Source: an uncultured Oscillospiraceae bacterium
Lineage (GTDB): Bacteria; Bacillota; Clostridia; Oscillospirales; Oscillospiraceae
Reading direction: 5' to 3'
Assembly: GCA_947589745.1 (NCBI GenBank)
Contig: CANQCS010000008.1
Span: 1-64,000, forward strand
Length of the DNA stretch: 64,000 bases
Positions 55,805-64,000 of the stretch are shown here, piece by piece. Under the pieces are notes generated by a model. The model was not told the DNA's origin. It ran no database searches and saw only the letters and a list, made by a program, of their open reading frames with translations. The position numbers and the translations under genes were made by a program. Position 1 is the stretch's first letter. The number at the start of each line of letters is the position of its first letter.

Positions 55805-56420
55805 AACCATCAAGCCCATGGATATTGAGAAGCGCAGCTTTCAGATCATCACGGAGACCCTGGGGGACCGGGTGCTGGACCCGGAGAACGAGCTGGTCAT
55901 CAAGCGGGTCATCCACACCACCGCCGACTTCGACTACGCGGAGAGTCTCTGCTTTTCTGAACATGCGGTAACGAGAGGCATCGAGGCCCTGCGGAGCGGG
56001 TGCGACATCGTGACCGACACCCAGATGGGGAAGGCCGGGATCAACAAGACGGTGCTGGGCCGCCTGGGCGGCCAGGTCCACTGCTTCATGTCCGACCCGG
56101 ACGTGGCGGAGGAGGCCAAAGCCCGGGGCGTCACCCGGGCCATGGTTTCCATGGAGCGGTCGGCGGCGCTGGAGAAGCCCTGCATCTTCGCCGTCGGCAA
56201 CGCGCCCACGGCGCTGGTGTCCCTCTATGACCTCATCACGGCGGGGAAGCTGGCCCCGGCGCTGGTGATCGGCGTGCCGGTGGGATTCGTGAACGTGGTG
56301 GAGAGCAAGGAGCGGATCATGACCGCCGGGGTGCCCTACATCGTGGCCCGGGGCCGGAAGGGCGGCAGCAACGTGGCCGCCGCCATCTGCAACGCCATGC
56401 TCTACCAGATTTCCCGGTAG
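55797..56420 (+). CDS. cbiC: Precorrin-8X/cobalt-precorrin-8 methylmutase
   Basis: IEKRSFQIITETLGD...VIKRVIHTTADFDYAESLCFSEHAVTRGIEALRSGCDIVTDTQMGKAGINK...PCIFAVGNAPTALVSLYDLITAGKLAPALVIGVPVGFVNVVESKE. Confidence 0.96.
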   Translation: MFETIKPMDIEKRSFQIITETLGDRVLDPENELVIKRVIHTTADFDYAESLCFSEHAVTRGIEALRSGCDIVTDTQMGKAGINKTVLGRLGGQVHCFMSDPDVAEEAKARGVTRAMVSMERSAALEKPCIFAVGNAPTALVSLYDLITAGKLAPALVIGVPVGFVNVVESKERIMTAGVPYIVARGRKGGSNVAAAICNAMLYQISR

Positions 56421-56421
56421 G

Positions 56422-57552
56422 ATGGACGCCTACATCGAGAAGGGCGGCAAAAGGCTGCGGCTGGGGTACACCACCGGCTCCTGCGCCGCGGCGGCGGCCA
56501 AGGCGGCGGCCCTGGCCCTGCTGACCGGACATTTCCCGGAAACCGTATCCCTGATGACGCCCAAGGGCCTCCGGCTGGAGCTGGCGGTCCGGGAGCCCAG
56601 GCTGACGGGGGATAGCGCATCCTGCGCCACCGAGAAGGACAGCGGCGACGACCCGGACGTGACCAAGGGGGCTCTAATCTTTGCTACAGTCGCCCGGACG
56701 GACGCCCCCGGCGTCACCATCGACGGCGGGGAGGGCGTGGGCCGGGTGACCAGGCCCGGCCTGGACCAGCCGGTGGGGGCGGCGGCCATCAACTCCGTGC
56801 CCCGGCGGATGATCCGGGAGGCGGTGGAGGATGTGATACGCCTCGCGGACTACGCGGGCGGGCTCCGGGTGACCGTCTCCGTGCCCGAGGGGGAGACTCT
56901 GGCGAAGCGGACCTTCAACCCCCGGCTGGGCATCGTGGGGGGCATCTCCATTTTGGGCACCACCGGCATCGTGGAGCCCATGAGTGAGCAGGCCCTGGTG
57001 GACACCATCCGGGTGGAGCTGCGGCAGCGGCGGGCGGGCGGCGCAGACCATGTGCTGCTGACCCCCGGCAACTACGGATCGGACTTCATCCGGGACGGCC
57101 TGGGGCTGGACCCGGCGCTGGCGGTGCAGACCTCCAACTACATCGGCGACACCCTGGATATCTGCCGGGAGCTGGGCTTTCGGGGGGCGCTGCTGGTGGG
57201 GCACATCGGCAAGCTGGTGAAGGTGGCCGGCGGGATGCTGAACACCCACTCCCGGTACGGCGACTGCCGCATGGAGATCCTGGCCGCCCACGGCGCGGCG
57301 GCGGGCCTACCGCCGGAGAAGGCGGCGGAGGTGCTGGAGTGCGTGGCCTGCGACGACGCCATCCGCGTCCTGCGGGAGGCCGGGGTGTGTGAAGAAACTC
57401 TGGCGCGGGTGACGGAGCGGGCGGCGTTCCACCTGGCCGCCAGGGCCGGGGAGGGGCTGGAGACCGGCGCGGTGCTGTTCTCCAAGGTGTATGGACTGCT
57501 GGGCCGGACGGAGAACGCCCCGGGCCTTATCAGGAAGATAACGGAGGGATAG
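56422..57552 (+). CDS. cbiD: Cobalt-precorrin-5B (C1)-methyltransferase
   Basis: KRLRLGYTTGSCAAAAAKAAALALLTG...DDPDVTKGALIFATVARTDAPGVTIDGGEGVGRVTRPGLDQPVGAAAINSVPRRMI...ISILGTTGIVEPMSEQALVDTI. Confidence 0.96.
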   Translation: MDAYIEKGGKRLRLGYTTGSCAAAAAKAAALALLTGHFPETVSLMTPKGLRLELAVREPRLTGDSASCATEKDSGDDPDVTKGALIFATVARTDAPGVTIDGGEGVGRVTRPGLDQPVGAAAINSVPRRMIREAVEDVIRLADYAGGLRVTVSVPEGETLAKRTFNPRLGIVGGISILGTTGIVEPMSEQALVDTIRVELRQRRAGGADHVLLTPGNYGSDFIRDGLGLDPALAVQTSNYIGDTLDICRELGFRGALLVGHIGKLVKVAGGMLNTHSRYGDCRMEILAAHGAAAGLPPEKAAEVLECVACDDAIRVLREAGVCEETLARVTERAAFHLAARAGEGLETGAVLFSKVYGLLGRTENAPGLIRKITEG

Positions 57553-57556
57553 GAAT

Positions 57557-58312
57557 ATGGTACATTTCGTAGGCGCGGGCAGCGGCGCGGCGGACCTGAT
57601 CACGGTCCGGGGCGCGAGACTGCTGGGCGAGGCGGACGTGGTGATCTACGCCGGGAGCTTGGTGAATCCGGCGTTGCTGGACTACACGAAGCCGGGATGT
57701 GAGATCTACAACAGCGCAAGGATGACTCTGGAGGAGGTGCTGGAGGTGGTGAAGGCCGCCGAGGCGGCGGGCAAGACCACCGTCCGTCTCCACACCGGGG
57801 ACTCCAGCATCTACGGCGCGGTGCGGGAGCAGTTCGACGAGCTGGACAGGCTGGGCATCGGCTACGACGTGTGCCCCGGCGTCAGCGCTTTCTGCGGCGC
57901 GGCGGCGTCGCTGCGGGCGGAGTACACCCTGCCGGACGTGTCCCAGACGGTCATCATCACCCGGACCGCCGGGCGGACGGCGGTGCCGGAGCGGGAGTCC
58001 ATCCCGTCCCTGGCCGCCCACGGGTCCACCATGGTGCTGTTCCTCAGCACCGCCCTGGCGGACAAGCTGCAAGGGGAGATGCTGGAGGGGGGCTACGCCC
58101 CCGATACCCCGGCGGCGGTGGTGTACAAGGCCACCTGGCCGGACGAGAAGATTTTCCGCTGCACGGTGGGGACCCTGGGCCAGACCGTGCGGGACAACGG
58201 CCTCACCAAGACCTCGCTCATCATCGTGGGGGACTGCATGGGAGAGAGGTATCTCCGCTCCAGGCTCTACGACCCGAAGTTCTCCACCGCGTACCGGCAG
58301 GCGTCGGAGTGA
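57557..58312 (+). CDS. cbiF: Precorrin-4/cobalt-precorrin-4 methyltransferase
   Basis: MVHFVGAGSGAADLITVRGARLLGEADVVIYAGSLVNPALLDYTKPGCEIYNSARMTLEEVLEVVK...TVRLHTGDSSIYGAVREQFDELDRLGIGYDVCPGVSAF. Confidence 0.96.
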   Translation: MVHFVGAGSGAADLITVRGARLLGEADVVIYAGSLVNPALLDYTKPGCEIYNSARMTLEEVLEVVKAAEAAGKTTVRLHTGDSSIYGAVREQFDELDRLGIGYDVCPGVSAFCGAAASLRAEYTLPDVSQTVIITRTAGRTAVPERESIPSLAAHGSTMVLFLSTALADKLQGEMLEGGYAPDTPAAVVYKATWPDEKIFRCTVGTLGQTVRDNGLTKTSLIIVGDCMGERYLRSRLYDPKFSTAYRQASE

Positions 58313-58322
58313 GGGCGCGGAC

Positions 58323-59354
58323 ATGAAGATCGCCATTTTTGCCTACAGCCGCCGGGGCTGTGATACGGCGGAGCGGGTCCGGGCCGCCCTGGCGGGCCCG
58401 GGGGACGAGTGCCGGTGCTATACCACGGAGAAATACTGCCGGGAAGGCTTCGCCGCCATGACGCCGCCCTGCTCCAAGTTTACCGGGCCGGTGTTCGCCT
58501 GGGCGGAGGCCCTGGTGTTCGTGGGGGCCTGCGGCATCGCGGTGCGGTCCATCGCGCCCTGGGTCCGGGACAAGAGGACGGACCCGGCGGTGCTGGTGGC
58601 GGACGAGCGGGGAAAGTTCGTCATCTCCCTGCTCTCCGGCCACATCGGCGGGGCCAACGCGCTGGCGGAGCGCCTGGCGGCAGCGCTGGGGGCTGTGCCG
58701 GTGGTGACCACGGCCACGGACGTAAACGGGAGATTCTCCGTGGACGCCTGGGCGGCGGAACACGGTTTATACATCGACGGCATGGCCGCGGCCAAGGCGG
58801 TGTCCGCCGCCATTCTGGAGGAGCCGGTGCCGCTGTGCGGCGACTTTCCCATCCGGGGGGAGCTGCCCGGCGGCGTGACCGCGGGGGACAGCGGCCCGGT
58901 GGGGATCTGCGTGTCCTGGAAAAAGCGGAGGCCCTTTGAAAAGACCGTCCTGCTGGTGCCGCCCGTCGTGCATGTCGGCATCGGCTGCAAAAAGGGCACC
59001 GGTCCGGAGAAGATCGCCGCCCTGGTGGACCGGGTGCTGGAGGAGAACGGCGTCCACCCCAGGGCCGTGAAGCTGGCGGCCTCCATCGACCTGAAGCGGG
59101 ATGAACCGGGACTGCTGGACTTCTGCAGGGCGAGAGACTGGCCCTTGGCATTTTATCCGGCGGAGGAGCTGCGGGCCGTGGAGGGGGACTTCACCCCGTC
59201 GGACTTCGTCCGGAGCGTTACCGGCGTGGACAACGTCTGCGAGCGGGCGGCGATGATCGGCGCGGAAACGCTGCTGGCACGAAAGACCGCACTGGACGGC
59301 GTGACCGTGGCCCTGGCGGCGGAGCATTGGGAGGTGCGTTTTGATGAGCGGTAA
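58323..59354 (+). CDS. cbiG: Cobalt-precorrin 5A hydrolase
   Basis: EALVFVGACGIAVRSIAPWVRDKRTDPAVLVADERGKFVISLLSGHIGGANALAERLAAALGAVPVVTTATDVNGRFSVDAWA...VHVGIGCKKGTGPEKIAALV. Confidence 0.95.
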   Translation: MKIAIFAYSRRGCDTAERVRAALAGPGDECRCYTTEKYCREGFAAMTPPCSKFTGPVFAWAEALVFVGACGIAVRSIAPWVRDKRTDPAVLVADERGKFVISLLSGHIGGANALAERLAAALGAVPVVTTATDVNGRFSVDAWAAEHGLYIDGMAAAKAVSAAILEEPVPLCGDFPIRGELPGGVTAGDSGPVGICVSWKKRRPFEKTVLLVPPVVHVGIGCKKGTGPEKIAALVDRVLEENGVHPRAVKLAASIDLKRDEPGLLDFCRARDWPLAFYPAEELRAVEGDFTPSDFVRSVTGVDNVCERAAMIGAETLLARKTALDGVTVALAAEHWEVRFDER

Positions 59355-61371
59355 ATCTGCGGGGAGTGATAGATTGTGCGTCTTTGCCGGTACCACCGAG
59401 GGCAGGGAGCTGGTGGCGCTGCTGGCCGGACAGCCGGTGGCGGTGACCGCCTGCGTGGCCACGGAGTACGGGGAGACCCTGCTCCCCCTGCAGGAGAACC
59501 TAACCGTCTCCGCCGGACGGCTGACGGAGGCGGAGATGGAGGACCTGTTCCGCCGGGAGCGGTTCGACTGCGTGGTGGACGCCACCCACCCCTACGCGGC
59601 AGCGGTGACGGACAACATCGCGGCGTCCTGCGGGGCGGCGGGGGTGGAGTATATTCGCCTGCTCCGGGGCGGGGAGGCCGCGCCGGGGGACGCCTTCTTC
59701 GCGGAGGACACCGCCGCCGCGGTGGAGTTTCTGGCAGACACCGAGGGCACCGTCCTCCTGACTACCGGCAGCAAGGAGCTGGGCCGGTACGCGGCGCTGC
59801 CCGGATTCGCGGAGCGGGTCTACGCGAGAGTGCTGCCCATGCCCGCGTCCCTGGCGTCCTGCGAGGCGGCGGGACTGCCGCCGGCCAGGATTCTGGCCAT
59901 GCAGGGGCCGTTCTCCAAGGAGATGAACGTCGCCATGCTGCGGATGACCGGGGCCAGGTGGCTGGTGACCAAGGACACCGGCGGCACCGGGGGCTTTCAG
60001 GAGAAGGCGGAGGCGGCAAAAGAGGCCGGGGCGTCCCTCCTGGTGGTGGGCCGTCCGCCCCAGAGACAGGGCCTGGATTTTTCCGGCACCGTTGCCCTGC
60101 TGTGCCGGAAGTTCGGTCTGACGCTGCGGCCCAGGGTCACGCTGGCGGGCATCGGTCCGGGGAGCGGGCCTGGCATGACGGGCGAGGTCCGGCGAGCCAT
60201 CCGAGAGGCGGACTGCCTCATCGGGGCCAGGCGGATGCTGGAGGCGGCGGAGGCCGCGCCCCACCAGAAGACCGTGGCTGCCATTGCGCCGGAGGCCATC
60301 GCCGCTGCCATCCGGGAGCGGCGGGAGTGCCGCCGCTTCACGGTGCTGCTCTCCGGGGACGCCGGGTTCTACAGCGGGGCAAAAAAGCTGTTGCCGCTGC
60401 TGGACGGCTGTGAGGTGGAGGTCCTGCCGGGGCTCAGCTCCCTTTCTGTGCTCTGCGCCCGGCTGGGGACCAGCTACGAGGATGTGTACTGTGTGAGCTG
60501 CCACGGAAGGGACGTGGACCCCGTGGTGGACGTGGCTTCCCACCGCCGGATGTTCATCCTGGTGGGCGGTGAGGGCGGCATGGCCGGGCTGTGCCGGACG
60601 CTCACCGAAGCCGGGCTGGGCCATGTCCGGGTCAGCGTGGGGGAGCGGCTGGGCTACCCGGAGGAGCGCATCACCACCGGCACGGCGGCGGAGCTGGTGG
60701 AGAGGACCTTCGACAGCCTCAGCGCCGCCCTCATCGAGAACGACTGGGCGGCGCCCTTCACCCCTGGACTGCCGGACGAGCTGTTCCAGCGGGGCAGGGG
60801 CGCGGACGGCGCGGTGGTGCCCATGACCAAGCGGGAGGTCCGGGCGATGGCCCTGTCCTGCCTGGGCCTCACCGAGGACGCGGTGTGCTGGGACATCGGG
60901 GCCGGGACCGGGTCCGTGTCCATTGAAATGGCCCTCCAGGCCCGCCGGGGCAGGGTGTACGCCATCGAGAAGAAGGCGGCGGCGCTGGACCTGCTCCGGG
61001 AGAACACCGGCCGCTTCCACACGCGGAACGTGGAGATCGTCGCCGGAAGCGCCCCGGAGGCCTGCCGGGATCTGCCCGCCCCCACCCACGCCTTTATCGG
61101 CGGCAGCTCCGGCAACCTGCGGGAGCTGATCGCGCTGCTGCTGGAGAAGAACCCGGCGGTGCGCATCGTGGCGGCGGCCGTCTCCCTGGAGACGGCGGCG
61201 GAGCTGACAGCGGCCATGGAGGAATTCGACTTTGCCGTCAAGGAGGCCGTGGCCCTGTCCGCGGCCCGGAGCCGGACGGCGGGGAGCTATCACCTGATGA
61301 TTGCCCAGAATCCGGTGTATCTCTTTACATTGCAGCGGGAGGGGACAAAATTTTACGGGCAGGCTTTGTGA
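59344..61371 (+). CDS. Trifunctional CbiJ-CbiE-CbiT fusion (precorrin-6A reductase + precorrin-6Y/7 C5,15-methyltransferase/decarboxylase)
   Basis: CbiJ: LCVFAGTTEGRELVALLAGQPVAVTACVATEYGETLL...VDATHPYAAAVTDNI; CbiE: VTLAGIGPGSGPGMTGEVRRAIREADCLIGARRML; CbiT: MTKREVRAMALSCLGLTEDAVCWDIGAGTGSVSIEMALQA. Confidence 0.93.
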   Translation: MSGKSAGSDRLCVFAGTTEGRELVALLAGQPVAVTACVATEYGETLLPLQENLTVSAGRLTEAEMEDLFRRERFDCVVDATHPYAAAVTDNIAASCGAAGVEYIRLLRGGEAAPGDAFFAEDTAAAVEFLADTEGTVLLTTGSKELGRYAALPGFAERVYARVLPMPASLASCEAAGLPPARILAMQGPFSKEMNVAMLRMTGARWLVTKDTGGTGGFQEKAEAAKEAGASLLVVGRPPQRQGLDFSGTVALLCRKFGLTLRPRVTLAGIGPGSGPGMTGEVRRAIREADCLIGARRMLEAAEAAPHQKTVAAIAPEAIAAAIRERRECRRFTVLLSGDAGFYSGAKKLLPLLDGCEVEVLPGLSSLSVLCARLGTSYEDVYCVSCHGRDVDPVVDVASHRRMFILVGGEGGMAGLCRTLTEAGLGHVRVSVGERLGYPEERITTGTAAELVERTFDSLSAALIENDWAAPFTPGLPDELFQRGRGADGAVVPMTKREVRAMALSCLGLTEDAVCWDIGAGTGSVSIEMALQARRGRVYAIEKKAAALDLLRENTGRFHTRNVEIVAGSAPEACRDLPAPTHAFIGGSSGNLRELIALLLEKNPAVRIVAAAVSLETAAELTAAMEEFDFAVKEAVALSAARSRTAGSYHLMIAQNPVYLFTLQREGTKFYGQAL

Positions 61372-61376
61372 AAGGC

Positions 61377-61405
61377 TTGACAAGCTGTGCCGCCGATACT
61401 ATAAT
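61377..61405 (+). promoter_or_regulatory. Promoter upstream of cobalamin riboswitch 2
   Basis: TTGACA - 17 nt - TATAAT. Confidence 0.88.
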
Positions 61406-61427
61406 CATCCGTGGAAAATTCCATACG

Positions 61428-61622
61428 CTTCAAGTGCCCCTTCCGGCGTCCGGCCGGTGGGGGAGGATAGAGAACCGGGTGAGAATCCCGGACGGTACCG
61501 CCGCTGTATGCGCCGGGGCCCGTACTCGTCGGCGAAAGCCGGTCACTGGGAAACTGGGAAGGCAGAGTAGGGGCCAGGGAGGGACCTCCCGACGGCGCGA
61601 GTCAGAAGAACTGCTTGAGGAG
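61428..61622 (+). promoter_or_regulatory. Cobalamin riboswitch 2
   Basis: caagtgccccttccgg...gggaggatagagaaccgggtgagaatcccggacggtaccgccgctgta...gccggtcactgggaaactgggaaggc...gcgcgagtcagaagaactgc. Confidence 0.96.
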
Positions 61623-61672
61623 GACCCCTGCCTGCGAGTGACGGGCGGAGGGGGTCATTTGTTGCGGAAAAA

Positions 61673-61712
61673 CGGCCGTGGCAGCGTTTGCTGCCACGGC
61701 TTTCTTTTTTCG
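61673..61712 (+). terminator. Riboswitch-2 expression-platform terminator
   Basis: cggccgtggcagcgtttgctgccacggctttctttttt. Confidence 0.85.
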
Positions 61713-61766
61713 GACAGCCTCAAGGGCGCCTGGGTTTCCGAAAATTTTTACAGGAGGGATCCGAAC

Positions 61767-63056
61767 ATGAGAACCAACGCAAAGAAATGGCTGGCCCTGC
61801 TGCTGGCCGCCGCCATGGCCCTGAGCCTGCTGACCGCCTGCGGCGGTGCCGGGAACGACAGCGGCGCCGATGACCAGCAGAGCAGCGGCCAGCAGACCGA
61901 AGACCAGCAGCCGTCCGACGCCGCCCCGGCGGATGGCGGGCAGACCGGCGATCAGGACCAGGGCCAGCAGGCGGAAGACCGGCAGCCCGCCGAACCGGAC
62001 AAGAACGACCTAACCGTGGTCAACTCCATGGAGCTTCAGTACGCCAACAACTTCTCCGTGGACTACTGCGCCAACGGCTGCAAGATCATCACCAATGGCG
62101 CGGAGCAGAAATTCCTGTGGGTGCCGGAGGGGGCCGAGGTACCCGATGACACCGGCGATATGACCGTGCTGCAGGCCCCGCTGACCAAGATCGGCTGCTT
62201 CTCCACCACCCACGCCACGTTGTTCCACGCTATCGGGGCCATAGACAGGATCAACCTGGTCACCACGGCCCAGGACAAGTGGTACATCGAGCAGGTGGCC
62301 CAGCAGATCGCCGACGGCACCACCGCCTATGTGGGCAAGAACAGCGAGCCCGACTTTGAGCTCATCAGCGCCGCCGCGCCCCAGATCATCATCATCTCCG
62401 CCAACACCATCCACGGCAGCGAGGAGGTGCTGGAGAAGCTGACGGAGCTGAACATCCCCTACATCGCCGACAGCCAGCACCTGGAGAACCACCCCCTGGG
62501 CCGCGTGGAGTGGGTCAAGCTGGTGGGCGCGCTGCTGGATATGGAGGACGAGGCCGACACCTACTTTGACGACGCTGTGGCCCGGGTGGAGGCCGTCACG
62601 GCGGCCGCCGCTCAGGAGGAGGGCAGCCCCACTGTCATCCAGACCTATGTCTATAACGGCATGGTGTACGTCCGCAACGGCGGCGACTACGTGAACAAAA
62701 TGCTGGAGCTGGCCGGAGGCACCTACCCCTTCGCGGACCTGGAGCCGGAGATCGGCGGCAACACCAAGATGACCATCGAGGAGTTCTACGCCCAAAGCGT
62801 GGACACGGACGTGCTGATCTACGACAACACCAGCGACACCAGCGTGGCCTCTGTGGCGGATATTCTGGCCCACGGCGATTTCCTGGGCGACATGAAGGCC
62901 ATTCAGGAGGGCAACGTATGGGGCGTCAACAAGAACTACTGGCAGTCCGCAGATGACGTGGCCACCATGATCGAGGACATCGCCACCATCCTCTATCACC
63001 CGGAGAACGTGGACAGCCTGCATTACTTCTACCGAATGCCCGCAGAGGCGCAATAA
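61767..63056 (+). CDS. ABC transporter substrate-binding lipoprotein (iron-complex/cobalamin type), paralog 1
   Basis: Lipobox LALSLLTACGGAGND; FSVDYCANGCKIITNGAEQKFLWVPEGAEVP...KIGCFSTTHATLFHAIGAIDRINLVT...PLGRVEWVKLVGALLDMEDEADTYF. Confidence 0.9.
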   Translation: MRTNAKKWLALLLAAAMALSLLTACGGAGNDSGADDQQSSGQQTEDQQPSDAAPADGGQTGDQDQGQQAEDRQPAEPDKNDLTVVNSMELQYANNFSVDYCANGCKIITNGAEQKFLWVPEGAEVPDDTGDMTVLQAPLTKIGCFSTTHATLFHAIGAIDRINLVTTAQDKWYIEQVAQQIADGTTAYVGKNSEPDFELISAAAPQIIIISANTIHGSEEVLEKLTELNIPYIADSQHLENHPLGRVEWVKLVGALLDMEDEADTYFDDAVARVEAVTAAAAQEEGSPTVIQTYVYNGMVYVRNGGDYVNKMLELAGGTYPFADLEPEIGGNTKMTIEEFYAQSVDTDVLIYDNTSDTSVASVADILAHGDFLGDMKAIQEGNVWGVNKNYWQSADDVATMIEDIATILYHPENVDSLHYFYRMPAEAQ

Positions 63057-63078
63057 ACATCACGGGAGAAACAAAAAT

Positions 63079-64000
63079 ATGAAAAAAACATTCCAAAACT
63101 GGCTGGCCCTGGCGCTGGCCCTGACAATGCTGCTGAGCCTGCTGGCCGCCTGCGGCGGCAACAGCCAGAACGGCGGCGCCGACGATCAGCAGACCAACGG
63201 CCAGCAGACCGAGGAACAGCAGGCCGGAGACAATGACAGCCAGACCGCGGACCAGACCGACGATACCCAGCAGCCTCCCGAGAACGAGACGCCCCAGCCC
63301 GCGCTGGTGTCCCAAGGCTTCATGCCCCTGGACTACGCCGAGAACTTCTCCATCGAGCTCTATGAAAACGGCTGCCGCATGATCCGGGGCGGCGCCAACG
63401 ACGTGCAGCTGCTGGTGGTGCCCGAGGGCGTGGAGGTCCCGGAGGAGGAGATCGGGGATGACGTGTCCGTCCTCCAGCAGCCCATCGACCGGGTGTACAT
63501 GGCCAGCACCGGCATGGTGTCCGTCGTCGACGCCATCGGCGGCCTGGACCACGTGAAGCTGGTGGCCACCGATGTGGACGGCTGGTACGTGGACGGCGTG
63601 GTGGAGAAGATGAACGCCGGGGAGATCGCCTTCTCCGGCAACTACAAGGAGCCGGACTATGAGCAGATGACCGCCAATGATATCCAGCTCCACGTGGACA
63701 CCACCATGCTGGACGGCTATCCCGAGGTGGTGGAGAAGTTTGAGGAGCTGGGCATCCCCACCTTTATCGAGGACTCCTCTCAGGAGAGCCACCCCCTGGC
63801 CCGGGTGGAGTGGGTCAAGGTATTCGGCGTGCTCTTCGGCCTGGAGGACGAGGCCCAGAAGTATTTTGACGGGCAGAAGGCCCTGCTGGAGAACGCCGGT
63901 GGCACCGACACCGGCAAGACCGTGGCCATGGGCTATATCGCCTCCAGCGGCTCCTGCTACGCCCGCAACGGCGGCGACTACATGGCCCAGATGATCGGCA
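63079..64000 (+). CDS. ABC transporter substrate-binding lipoprotein, paralog 2 (partial, runs off window)
   Basis: atgaaaaaaacattccaaaactggctggccctggcg...ctggccgcctgcggcggcaac; parallels paralog 1 (HPLARVEWVKVFGVLFGLEDEAQKYF); open to the window end. Confidence 0.88.
   Translation, partial: MKKTFQNWLALALALTMLLSLLAACGGNSQNGGADDQQTNGQQTEEQQAGDNDSQTADQTDDTQQPPENETPQPALVSQGFMPLDYAENFSIELYENGCRMIRGGANDVQLLVVPEGVEVPEEEIGDDVSVLQQPIDRVYMASTGMVSVVDAIGGLDHVKLVATDVDGWYVDGVVEKMNAGEIAFSGNYKEPDYEQMTANDIQLHVDTTMLDGYPEVVEKFEELGIPTFIEDSSQESHPLARVEWVKVFGVLFGLEDEAQKYFDGQKALLENAGGTDTGKTVAMGYIASSGSCYARNGGDYMAQMIG

Noticed and set aside
59500-61383. 627-aa minus-strand ORF opposite the CbiJ-CbiE-CbiT gene
   Set aside because: Antisense shadow frame; the plus strand has strong family motifs throughout
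1-64000. tRNA or rRNA genes
   Set aside because: No tRNA-like TTCRANNC/cloverleaf or rRNA stretches were noticed by eye; tRNAscan-SE would be needed to exclude them formally

Overview
This 64 kb window is high-GC chromosome, probably from a gut Firmicute of the Oscillospiraceae/Flavonifractor type. That placement is inferred from gene content and codon style; no database search was run. Recognisable blocks: ribosomal operon rpmG-secE-nusG-rplK-rplA and rplJ-rplL; ruvX, a DUF5693-like protein and csaB; a paired membrane-protein system with an M20 amidohydrolase; PrsA-like foldase, aldo/keto reductase and PBP1A; a 6S RNA; a large purine-nucleoside/sugar salvage locus (PNP, adenine deaminase, a double-domain nucleoside deoxyribosyltransferase-like protein, nucleoside hydrolase, YjbQ, SIS protein, GntR/UTRA, MgtC, TIM-barrel epimerase, HAD phosphatase, ABC importer); an ECF sigma/anti-sigma pair; serine hydrolase, two XRE-cupins and an enolase-superfamily epimerase; holB and ricT; dsdA; a PadR + DUF1700/DUF4097 pair; a MarR/AAK/GT8/TVP38 group; and an anaerobic cobalamin cluster bracketed by two B12 riboswitches with two tandem substrate-binding proteins. 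The least explained signals are (i) a 2 kb island of tandem and degenerate repeats downstream of rplL, including nine SD-like ~21-bp units; (ii) a dispersed ~117-bp MITE-like palindromic element with at least six copies, one abutting an IS630-like transposase remnant and two bracketing dsdA; (iii) a 0.65 kb hairpin island between holB and ricT; and (iv) the purine/sugar locus, with candidate shared operators at the promoters of its regulator and its importer. All functional calls come from reading the protein and nucleotide sequence directly.
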